This document shows, one piece after another, positions 11,776 to 22,451 of a stretch of DNA of 24,195 nucleotides. The number at the start of each line of letters is the position of its first letter. Position 1 is the first letter of the stretch. This DNA comes from Calocera cornea HHB12733. Lineage: Eukaryota > Basidiomycota > Dacrymycetes > Dacrymycetales > Dacrymycetaceae. The stretch covers positions 133,370 through 157,564 of the forward strand of contig KV423985.1 in assembly GCA_001632435.1 (NCBI GenBank), read 5' to 3'. Made by a program: the position numbers and the translations under genes. The notes beneath the pieces are model-generated. The model made no database searches and was not told the origin of the DNA. It saw nothing but the letters and a program-made list of their open reading frames with translations.

Positions 11776-13448
11776 GGGTGGGGGTGGTGCCCCGGTGGGA
11801 GGGGCTAGTGGTAGGAGGGGCGCTGCGCCAGTATCGGGGAGCTCCAGCGGGGGAGGGAGAGGGGGACGCCCGGGGTCGTGGTCGTTCGCCTGCGTCGTCG
11901 TCGTCGCCGTCGTCGTCGTACGCGCAAGCCTTGTCGAGTGCTGATTGCCTGATTTAGAACCGCGGCGTCCGGGTGCTTCCTAGCCAATGGCGCTCTGTGT
12001 TCGCGCCTTCCGTGCGTGGAGGCGGGAGCGTGTCACCCGACTGTGAAAAGGGAATCAGAGGTTCCCGGCGAGCCTAAGCAAGTTGGAGGAGAGGGGTCGG
12101 GGTCGTATCGGAGCCCTTGAGCGTGAGACGGCGCACTTTTCCCTAGTGGTCGTTTGGTCTTCTCAAAGCCCAGGCACGGGCTGATGCGCTCTCTGCTCAC
12201 AGGCGCTCGGAGAAGCCGCGGGAGGGCTGGGCCGGTTCCGGGGATAAGAAGTGCAGAAGGATGTCGATGTTCCGTCGTGCAGCTGGCACAGACTAGACAG
12301 TTGGAGGATGCCGGACCCGGTCGGAGTTGCGTTCGGAGGCACGCTCTGTCACGTCACAGACAAGTCTCCCTTTCAGCCACGGCATACGTATGCTATGTAT
12401 TCCTATTCCTGCCTTCTTCCTACAACGAGCGACTTGCTCCCGCTGTCATCGATCATGCCCGCCCTCAACCCTCAATGCGGGGGTCTGCCGTGAGCAGCCA
12501 TCCCTTCCCGCTCACGCGGTCTCGGGTACGGGGCTTACCGAGCGTGTCCAGCCGGGGTGGCGAGTAGCGTTTCTCCCATCTTTCCATCCTCCCAGTCTCC
12601 CCTGTTCAGCGCTGATAGGCCCTGGATTCCGCCCTGAGAACGCAGGAGGAGCGCGTCATAGCGGGTCTGCGGGTCTACCATTCAGTAGTGTCATAACGTA
12701 CTTTGTGGTACATGTGTTGGACCAAGAAATACATCGGATTACCTCCGTCTTTTCGGCCGGGGGCAATCGTCGCCGATCCAATCAAATCGCGCTGGAAGTT
12801 TCTGTTGCCCACCGAGGCTATTTCAGTCCCCCGGTATCCGGGGTCCTGCGAGCAGAATCGGCGTGGGCAACTCGGCCCGGGAACGACTTCCTTCGGCCGC
12901 CGCAGGAATATTATGTTTGCGTTGGAAAAACGGACACACAGGTCACTGGGTGAGGCCGTAGCGCTGCCGGACAGCAGGAGTGTGGAGCCTGAGAACGGCC
13001 GAACAACTCCTGGGTGCAAGCTTCACTCAACAACGGATACGACAGGGCAAATGCGGCGAGCGGATATACTTTGACTAATGGCGCGCATTGCCACAGTTCC
13101 TCAGTCCCTGCCGCTGTGGGGCATCAAAGGTGTGTTGCGATTTAGCCCAGGGACAGTGCCCTGAGTTGTGGTACCTTGCTCTTGAAGATCTGTGATCGAT
13201 CCCGCGACTGCTGCCGCGCTAATTCAGCATTCAGGGACAGAACGATGCGGACTGGGAACGAGTTGCATTGATCACCACCGCTGGCAGCGGCGGCTCCCGG
13301 TCAAAAAAGTACATATACAAGCCGCGCACACTCAGGAACAGGTTCAACTACATATGCACGATACGGTAGGAGAGGAGAGGCGTAAGGGACCAGGCCCGGA
13401 GAAGGGGAAACAAACGGAAACGGCTGAAGGCTTCAGAGCCTGACATTT
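11776..13448. other. gene-poor spacer upstream of the histidine kinase and downstream of SUB2
   Basis: Open frames of 80-208 codons occur on both strands, but none shows family motifs or a consistent exon pattern, and they overlap each other. The part at 11776-12060 is pyrimidine-rich on the - strand and probably contains the promoter and 5' UTR of the histidine kinase. The part at about 13300-13448 is the likely SUB2 3' UTR. I see no RNA gene. Confidence 0.5.
11891..11920. repeat. (CGT)n microsatellite upstream of the histidine kinase start
   Basis: A near-perfect run of CGT/GTC triplets with one GCC interruption lies about 120 bp upstream of the kinase ATG, in what is probably promoter or 5' UTR sequence. 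Confidence 0.8.
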
Positions 13449-15505
<2,057 letters not shown>

Positions 15506-16105
15506 TATAGTAGATAGGAGAGAGTATCTGGGAGGCTAAGTTGCAGAGAAGCAAGAGAGATGGGCGTAAAGGGCAACGATGGTGGTCGAAGGTCAAGACG
15601 CGTTGATAGTAAGAGGGCGGGTCTGGGGGATGCTTTTTCTTCTTGCTTCCGTTCACAGCCACGCAAGCCCCTCTGAGCCCCAGAGCGGAGAACAGACGAA
15701 AATGGGGATGATCCCGTGTTAATAGGGCAGGAAGCCCGGCCATGGCCGTATCCATGGCCGGATTCCCACAGCCACTAGTTTAGGTAATAGTAGTTAGCTA
15801 ATAGGTAGTCTAATTATAATAGAATTAATACTTCCGTGCCCGCTTCTGTCGCGTAATTGGGCCCGTGTTAGGGGCGGCAGACCACAGAGCCGGTTCTGTC
15901 CAGTTCTGTCCGGTTCTACGGTCCGGTTCTTGAAACCGGGCACGTGTAGGCCACGCCCCCTTGCACAGCCCGGTTCTGAGACCGGTTCTGGGACTCATCG
16001 CATTGGGGGTCTATCCAACATCGTGCGCATCGCTGGCACCCTGTCCCTGGTCGACTTTATCCCCTTCCTCACTGTCAACCTTCGATCTCCTTGCTGAACT
16101 TTCCA
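15506..16105. promoter_or_regulatory. divergent spacer between SUB2 and the repeat-island gene
   Basis: About 600 bp separate SUB2 (-) from the first island gene (+). It contains an AT-rich stretch (about 15780-15830, TAGTAGTTAGCTAATAGG-like), a perfect 10-bp inverted repeat (CCGGCCATGG at 15736-15745 and its complement at 15752-15761), and the first cluster of CCGGTTC motifs from about 15883. Both promoters must lie here. No core promoter element is clear. Confidence 0.45.
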
Positions 16106-17845
16106 ATGCCGCCTAGGACGAAGAAAGACACAAAGGGCAAGAAACCGGCTAGGACCGGTTCTGGAGCCGGTTCCGAAACCGGTGACACGGAGTATGGCAA
16201 ATCACTGGCCAATGCGATGGAAGGGCTGGAGATGTTCAAGCCAACCCGGCAGGATCTCGCCAACGGCTGGGAGAACCAGGAGGATGATGTTGGGGCATAC
16301 AGGGTAAGCTAACTAACCACCCTTCCCTACCACAGCTAACACTGTTCCTAGGTCGCCCTCGTTAAGATTGCCAAAGACTTCCCCGCGGCATTCAAGAGCC
16401 TGACGAGGGACTACATCGAGTTTGGTGGCCCAGTGACGCAGCAGGTGTGGAAGGACCTGCAGGACAAGGTACGCCGCCGGTTCAGTCCGGTTTACTCCGG
16501 TTCTTGGGCCGGTTCTGTCAAACGTACTAAGTATCTTTGCAGGCGCCCAGAGGCTTCACGGGCAAGGTCAGGGGCGTCCCCACGTACGGGGATACCTTCG
16601 ATATTGCACCCTGGCACAAACCTGGGTCCACTCCCGCGCCTCCCCCCTCTGAACGGCACACCCCTCGCCGCTCTGTCCCTCCCCCTGGTCCTCCCCCTGG
16701 TCCCCCAGCTGCTGAGCCGCGCTCCAAGCGCACTACCACCGCCAGTGCTACGGCAAAGAGCAAGGCTACCGGTGGCACGGCCGTTTCCACGCCCGCTGCC
16801 ACTGCTATTGTCAGTGATGACGACCCGGTAAGCGGTTTACCCCGGATTGCTCCGGTTCCCGCTCCAGTTCTCACTGATGCCCACCACCCAAGGTTCCAAG
16901 TGATCAAGAGCCGGAAGAGTCCTCTGACAATGAGATCAGCGAGATGGTTGAGCCTGGCATCAAGAAACCGACAGGCGCGAAGCTGCCGGATTTGTGAGAG
17001 GGACCGCAGGGACTGCAATCCCAAGGTATGTTGACATCTGATATTCCATCTGGATTTCACTGACAATGAATCACAGTGTAACTACTGTCAGGCCAGAAAG
17101 CTGTGCTGCTTTGTGCGCAATGCGCCGGGCGTCAATGGGTGCTGGCACTGTTCCAATCGGAAAGGGCCATGCAATCTTTCGGTCAAAGGTTAGCCTAGTC
17201 CGGTTTTGACCGGTTTTGACCGGTTCTTGCTCCGGTTCCCACTAACCAACTTGCAGACGGACGCTCTGGGCACAAAATCGGCAAGAATTGTGCTGCAGCT
17301 TCGTCCATGGCTCAGGCCGGTCCCGCATCGTCTCAGGTGACCCGTAATATGGGTTGGATGATCTTGGACCCGACAGACCGGGGGAACGCACTGCGCTTCC
17401 ACGAGTCTGAAGCATCTCCTCGTGAGTAGTCCGGTTCCCTCCGGGTCTGGCCGGTTCTGACACTGGTTTAGATTGCACGCTGGTGCTCATTGAAGCCCAG
17501 ATGCAGATCGGCATGGAGGCACTCGGTGCGGCACAGTGAAATGTCCGCCAGATGCAAGCCTGGATGTCGATGCGCGACGCCCGCCGTCCCTACAACATGG
17601 CACAGGTCCTTACTGGCCCGTTGAACACGGGCAACATCACCCTCAAAACGGGCAACATTGCAGCGGAGCATCGTGCTGCCGTGATCGCCGAGTACCTGTG
17701 CCAGGAAAACGCGCAGTTTGGCGGCAACGAGGACGAGGACGAGGACGATGACGACGACGACGACAGCGACTATGAGGAGACCGGCGATGCGGAGGGCAAC
17801 GAAGAGGAGGACAATGATGAGGATGCTGAGGGAGAGGAGGAGTAG
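16106..17845 (+). CDS. hypothetical Zn-cluster-like protein of the repeat island, possibly disrupted
   Basis: I do not recognise the family by name. Proposed exons: 16106-16303, 16352-16468, 16543-16827, then an exon ending at 17025 with uncertain start (16893 or 16909), 17077-17188, 17257-17421, 17472-17845. The protein would have a basic N terminus with TGS repeats, a conserved-looking block (VALVKIAKDFPAAFKSL), and a Pro/Ala-rich linker. A cysteine cluster follows (CRICERDRRDC, CNYCQARKLCC, CWHCSNRKGPC) that resembles a zinc-binding module, then an acidic tail (EDEDEDDDDDDD). Two problems exist. The acidic exon starting at 16893 runs into TGA at 16995 unless one base is lost or the acceptor at 16909 is used. 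A TGA at 17537-17539 splits an otherwise continuous frame. It may therefore be a decaying gene. Confidence 0.5.
17733..17844 (+). repeat. acidic triplet-repeat tract at the 3' end of the island gene
   Basis: GAC/GAG/GAT triplets dominate and encode an Asp/Glu tail. This is low-complexity sequence and tells nothing about function. Confidence 0.75.
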
Positions 17846-18630
17846 TGCCCGGTTGAAGCCGGTTATGAGCGGTTGGTCACGATGGGGGACAGAGGAGCAC
17901 GTAGAATGAAGCTCAGGTGATACATGTAACGGTAGCTAGCGGTGGCTGAATAAAATGTGTGAAAAAAGCTGAAAAGGTGTGAAGAATGAATGAAAGGAAT
18001 GGTCTGATCCATATTGAAAACGCCCCCTCGGTTCAAGCCGGTTCTACGTCCGGTTCCCCCGGTTTGGCCTGCACAGTTCAAACGCCTAAGTCCAAACCGG
18101 AGCAAGAACCGGTCAGAACCGGCTTAAACCGGCTTCACCTTTGTCGTGGCATCGAGCTGCCTGCTGGGGCCATCAGGCTAGCTACCAGATACCCCACAAT
18201 GCCTCAGAAGGATCCTTGGCATTGTGGGGTATCTGGGGGCTAGCCTGATGGCCCCAACAGGCAGCTCAATGCCATGACAAAGGTGAAGCCGGTTTAGGCC
18301 GGTTCTGACCGGTTCTTGCTCCGGTTTGGACTTGTGTGTTTGAATCGTGCAGGCCAAACCGGGGGAACCGGATACAGAACCGGATTGAACCGGAGCACAT
18401 CCATGCACACATGCAGAAGGCCCAGCATATAATGTGGTTTGGGTTTTCACACTTTTTATATCACCAGCAGCTAGCTACCATTACAATAATCACCTGGGAT
18501 TCATTCTGCGTGCCCCTCTGTCCCCCAACATGACAACCCGCAATCTATAACCGGTTGTGAAACCGGAGTTGGAACTGGGTTGAACCGGACCCACACCTGA
18601 AACCAGGGTTGGAACCGGCTTGAACCGGAC
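17846..18630. other. convergent intergenic region between the two island genes
   Basis: The 785 bp between the two stop codons contain the 3' UTRs of both genes, the long foldback (18030-18391) and more CCGGTT motifs at 18540-18630. Open frames on both strands here are mirror copies of each other caused by the foldback and are not genes. Confidence 0.7.
18030..18391. repeat. long inverted repeat (174-bp arms, 14-nt loop)
   Basis: The left arm is 18030-18203, the right arm 18218-18391, and the loop 18204-18217. By hand comparison the arms differ at about 15 of 174 positions, with no indels, and most differences are transitions. The innermost 12 bases (CCCCACAATGCC and complement) pair perfectly. 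Each arm carries several CCGGTT motifs and an unrelated block (CACCTTTGTC...). The foldback could be a MITE-like element, a cruciform or a source of double-stranded RNA. Confidence 0.93.
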
Positions 18631-20708
18631 CTACAGGTCGGCCATTGGAAGGCTCTTTGTTGCCTTGCCTTTGCCCTTTGCAGCTGCAACAAACTGAGGC
18701 CAGAGCTGGGTCTGGTGGTCTTCCTTCCATTCTTTCAAGAGTGTTGGGTTGCAGTCACTGTATATCTTAGCCCACCGTGAAACAGTACATGAAGGTTACT
18801 CTAGGTCCGCTGGGAACGCGGCCTGGAATGCCATCCGTTGTTTCTTGGGGTGCTTCTGCAGTTCACTCAAGTAGAGATCCAGACGTGCTGACATGACTCC
18901 AAATTGTTGAGCACTTGCCCAATTGTCCTGCTTTGTAGTCTTGAATTCAAGCGGGGAGATGACAACAATGTCTGGTGATGCAGCCGGGTCAATTGCATGG
19001 TGGGATCTCTTTGGCGTTTTGGGAAGAGGAAGGATGGTATCTCTTGTCAGGCTGCTGGCTGGAGATGTTCGCTTGCGCTGAAACGCTTGTTGTCCAGTGA
19101 GCTTGCGGTAGTGCTGAAGCTCCTCTTCAATCTGAGGAGAGTTCTTGTTGACATCACTTGTTTTGATGACAATTCGTTCGTCTTTCTTAACTCGGAGCTG
19201 CTGTCCAGGACCTAGGCGTACCCATTGAATAAGATCTTTATCCAGAATAGGTATAGTCCAATTATCGCTGGTCATGGTAACTTCCAACAATGTAGAGATT
19301 GACTGGCGGACAGCGGCTGGCCATTGAAGAACTTCTGTGGAAAGGCCTTGGGGTCCACTGTGGGCTACAAGCCCTGGAAAGACAATGGGTTCCTCCTTCT
19401 AAAAGAATCCTGATCAGAGGCAGTCGTTGAAGCAGTATACGACACAGCCGGTTTGAGAACCGGCCTTGACCGGTTCTCAAACTGGCCCAACATTGTCATG
19501 CAGTGCCGCCTACAAGAACCGGCTGTAGAACTGGCTGACACGGTACAGCCAGTTCTATAACCAAGACTAGAACCGGCCCAATTCTAGGGACGTGAACTTG
19601 GGGGAAAGGCAGCAACACAATGTGGATCTTTGAGACACATACCATGCTCAGAATGACAACAGAGAACAGACTTGATATTGTGATAGCCCGCTTGCGGTCT
19701 TCGCGTTGGGTCTCGGTATGCTGAAGATGTGTCTGATGTGACTCTGTGTAGGACTTCCCCCAACTTGCTGGCATTGCCTTCCCATATCGAAGTGGTGTTG
19801 GGGTAAGGGATTCATGTTTGTTCTGGACCGGTGGCATGTCTCTCAATGTTGGGGTTGATGCTTCGGAGGCTTGCGCGAGCAAGGTTGCAATGCTTGTGTG
19901 GCTTTCATCAAGACGCTGGATGGTAGGAGATCCCTCTGGCTCTGGTGAATACACTCCAGGTATCCCAACATGTCAATGGTCACATTGGATTTCTCAGTAA
20001 GTTGGTAGGCTTACCTTTGCTGCTGCCACCATGGGCAGGACAGAGGCGTGCCCGGAATAGGCCGGTTTGAGAACCGGTTCTAGAACCGTGATTAGAACCG
20101 GCCTCAGAACCAGCCACTCCAAGCCCGTGTCCTGTGCAAAAGCAGCACTTCTTGCACATGAGTTGTGAGCATTGCTTGTGGTAGCGAACCCTCTTGCACT
20201 TGACACACTTGCTGTCAGTGTGCTGAGGACCATCAGGACCCATTTCAGCTGGGTTGGACATTGGTTGAGACACTGTGAACACTTCTGGGGGTGTGTGCAT
20301 GGCATTCATGCCAGGCAGAAAGCCAGCCAGTGTTGGTAGAGTAGATGTAGGGGATCCCAACACCACACCCCAAGGAAGATCCTCTGCCCCAGAGAGATAA
20401 ATCCTTTGGAAGCTTTCTTGATCCTCTGGGGGCATCTCCGGTCCGATCCAGTAGAAGAAGTGCTCCAAGGGACACTGTGAAAAAGGTGGTTAGGCACTCA
20501 TGATACCTTGAGTTGTGTTTAAGAATATCACCTTTGTGTACAGCCTACCCCAGTTCTTGTGACTCATGCTGAGAGTCACGGGGATAAGCTTGCGGTGACA
20601 AGTTGCACAGTTCCAGGCTGCAACCGTGGCAATGGGAGTGTATGCCCGACTTTCATAGTACTGCTTCACACCCTCCAGTAGCAGAGCATGTAGCCCTGGT
20701 GATGCCAT
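18631..20708 (-). CDS. hypothetical CxxC-containing protein of the repeat island, 5 exons
   Basis: Proposed exons: 20708-20532, 20474-20015, 19953-19643, 19398-18800, 18757-18631, giving 557 residues and TAG at 18633-18631. It resembles hypothetical proteins repeated in Agaricomycete genomes (from memory; not searched). The N terminus has WNCATCHRKL followed by LSMSHKNWGRLYTK. The second exon holds a cysteine-rich stretch (CVKCKRVRYHKQCSQLMC, then KKCCFC) typical of a metal-binding knuckle, followed by Gly-Ser repeats encoded by the CCGGTT motif. The C-terminal exons read SDNWTIPILDKDL and LGPGQQLRVKK. The last intron (18799-18758, GTAACC...TACAG, 42 nt) is short. If it is not spliced, an in-frame TAA at 18798-18796 ends the protein early. 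The frame is open upstream of 20708 to an acceptor-like TATAG near 20817, so an upstream exon may exist. Function is unknown. Confidence 0.6.
19399..19642 (-). other. 244-nt intron filled with CCGGTT motifs
   Basis: The donor GTATGT follows SVVILSM, and the acceptor TTTTAG precedes KEEPIVFPG in the - strand island gene. Most of the intron consists of CCGGTT/AACCGG motifs. Introns in the host genes of this window do not contain them. Insertion or expansion of the motif inside the intron explains its size. Confidence 0.7.
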
Positions 20709-21166
20709 AGTCAAGACCACGTTGTTGTTGGAAGGTCGGATAGTGAGATGAGGGAGGTTTGACACCACAACACAAATTCCCCAATTGGGACGTGGGTTTT
20801 CCTCATTGAAACATGCCTATACAGTTATTGCTTCCACCAGGGTTACACATCCCTGACAATAGAAACGGAACAGGATGACCCCGGTTGAGTCCGGATGCAC
20901 CCGGTTTTGAAACCGGTGCCACAGCCGGCTAGTGCAGCACCGGTTGAGTCCGGTTGCAACCGGTTGTGAAACCGGTGGCACGGCCGGCTAGTGCAGCACC
21001 GGTTAAGTCCGGTTGCAAGCGGTTTTGAAACCGGTGGCACGGCCGGCTAGTGCAGCACCGGTTCCTCACCCGGTGGATAAACTGGCTGTAACCGGGGCAG
21101 CAAAGCTGATGTTCTTGTGTAGACTTGTTATTTGTTAAAGGTATGGAACCTACTGTACTTTGACAA
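20709..21166. other. spacer between the - strand island gene and the KDZ fragment
   Basis: This 458-bp stretch contains the 59-bp tandem array. On the - strand it has an open frame (20816-20709, including NWGICVVVSNLPHL) that could be an extra 5' part of the island gene. A GTGAGG donor-like site near 21073 could pair with the acceptor at 20817 to form a repeat-bearing intron, but I see no ATG exon upstream. Confidence 0.4.
20881..21057. repeat. 59-bp tandem repeat, three complete copies
   Basis: Copies lie at 20881-20939, 20940-20998 and 20999-21057, followed by the start of a fourth (CCGGTT at 21058). Each begins CCGGTT(G/A)AGTCCGG and ends GCCGGCTAGTGCAGCA. Each contains three or four CCGGTT/AACCGG motifs, so the array is a higher-order form of the island motif. 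Confidence 0.93.
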
Positions 21167-21480
21167 CTATTGAAAAAGCCATTCAGTGGGGATTAGATGC
21201 GGATTCTTACCCTCTTTCTCAAGGGAAGCAACCAAAAAACAATTTTGTTCTTTGATCATTTCATCAAGGAAGAACTCAAACCAAGAGCCCATCATGTTGT
21301 GAACAATGCTGTGATAGCCGTTGAACCAGACATTGGTTTGCTCTGCTGCAGAAGAGTTGAAGAACCAAGTCTTTGTCTTCACATCATAGATGTCCGGGAA
21401 CAACAGGGGATTGCAGTGCTGTCCACAATACTCATCCTTCTCACTGTGCTTTGTTTTGTAGTGGAAGATGTCGACTGAGA
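21167..21480 (-). pseudogene. 5'-truncated C-terminal fragment of a KDZ-transposase-associated protein
   Basis: The translated fragment contains VDIFHYKTKHSEKDEYC, QHCNP, WFFNSSAAEQTNVW and FNGYHSI, then FFLDEMI, ending in TAG at 21169-21167. This series is characteristic of the C-terminal part of KDZ (Kyakuja-Dileera-Zisupton) transposase-like proteins with CxC cysteine clusters, which are abundant in basidiomycetes. The exon probably begins after ACTAG at 21485-21481. The upstream exons expected from the family (the remaining catalytic core and the cysteine clusters) are absent in the following 900 bp, so it is a remnant or has been cut off by rearrangement. The stop lies about 75 bp from the edge of the CCGGTT island. 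Identification is from memory of the family and needs a search. Confidence 0.75.
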
Positions 21481-21523
21481 CTAGTAAAGATGGTAGACTT
21501 GAGGAGGATTGGGCGAGAAGCAC

Positions 21524-22451
21524 TGGGAGAGACAGGTGTTGACACTCAGGGGATGCTCCTTGCTTAGCCGTTGCCTGGATGAATGACTATTTGATTCGGA
21601 TGGAAGAGCGGTCCGTGACCATGATGCTGATCAGAGAGACATGAACGCGACATCATGAGACAGGGTCAATCCTACGTACCAATAGAGATGACGGCGCTAA
21701 GGGAGATGCTGACCCCAAACCAGACGACAAACAAGTGTCAGGCCCGCCGAGCTAAGGTGCCGCGGAACGAATGCTGCTCAAGCGCTGGAGCGACGACAAA
21801 GCAGAGTGGAGCGAAGTCATCAACCCAATCCAATGACTTTGCATACAGAGAATGCAAGCCTCCGGGATCAGGTGGCTCCCGGATCAGGTGGCTCCCGGAT
21901 CAGGTGGCTCCCGGATCAGGTGGCTCCCGGATCAGGTGGCTCCCAGATCAGGTGGCTCCCGGATCAGGTGGCTCCCGGATCAGGTGGCTCGAGAAGGGAC
22001 CGAAACCAGCGGATGTGCGTGAACATGGCAGGCAATTGCCAGTACGAAGTGAAGAAAGGGTGAAGTGTGAACGTTGCATCGTGAGTTTTGATGACGGGGC
22101 AACGTGAGGCGGGGGGAGATATGTAACCGCGTCATCAACGGTGGAGTAGAATATAGAACAGGAGGCCGGGGTGGGCGCCACCGGAATCGACCATCGCGGG
22201 GGAGGGTTGGTGGGAAAGGCCCGAGGGCCTGCATCATGAGAGCTGGGTAGGCAGGCAGGCCCGGTGTCGGCTGGTGTGATGCTCGGTGAAGGAGATTAGG
22301 TGGTAAGGCAGAGGGCGGGTTGGTCAGTGGTGCTGTTTAGACAGGCCCTATGGTACGAATGAAAAGAAGTGCAGAGGGACGAGTCAGCCTGTTACACCGG
22401 GAAAGTGGAGAGAACAATCATGCATTACAACGAGAACCTTTACTAGCCAGA
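21524..22451. other. gene-free stretch with a short tandem repeat
   Basis: No supportable gene is present. A 150-codon + strand open frame (21655-22107) exists mainly because of the 16-bp array and has no family features. The part at 22100-22340 is G-rich on the + strand with no recognisable element. Confidence 0.5.
21865..21992. repeat. 16-bp tandem repeat, eight copies
   Basis: The unit GGATCAGGTGGCTCCC repeats eight times, with one base change in copy 6 and two in copy 8. Because 16 is not a multiple of three, any translation cycles through all frames every 48 bp, and no phase meets a stop, which creates a spurious open frame. Confidence 0.95.

Larger units (their letters stand above)
15883..21092. 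mobile_element. CCGGTT-repeat island, possible uncharacterised mobile element
   Basis: From about 15.88 to 21.09 kb the sequence is scattered with dozens of copies of CCGGTT(C/T) or AACCGG, often as the self-complementary 10-mer GAACCGGTTC, usually 8-30 bp apart. They occur between genes, in introns (16469-16542, 17189-17256, 17422-17471, 19642-19399), in the 3' regions of both island genes, in the arms of the foldback and in the 59-bp tandem array. I noticed no comparable cluster outside this interval. The island contains two convergent genes around a foldback. I could not find terminal inverted repeats or a target-site duplication, so the boundaries are only the limits of motif density. Calling it a mobile element is inference. 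Confidence 0.45.

Noticed and set aside
12154..13074. Overlapping + strand frames of 80-208 codons as a possible gene
   Set aside because: No recognisable domain, no consistent splice pattern and several mutually overlapping frames. I left the region as spacer.
17986..18450. Two similar proteins encoded on opposite strands
   Set aside because: They are the two arms of the inverted repeat read in opposite directions, not separate genes.
15883..21092. CRISPR-like or telomere-like array
   Set aside because: The CCGGTT motif is too short and irregularly spaced for CRISPR and does not match fungal telomere repeats. The organism is a eukaryote.
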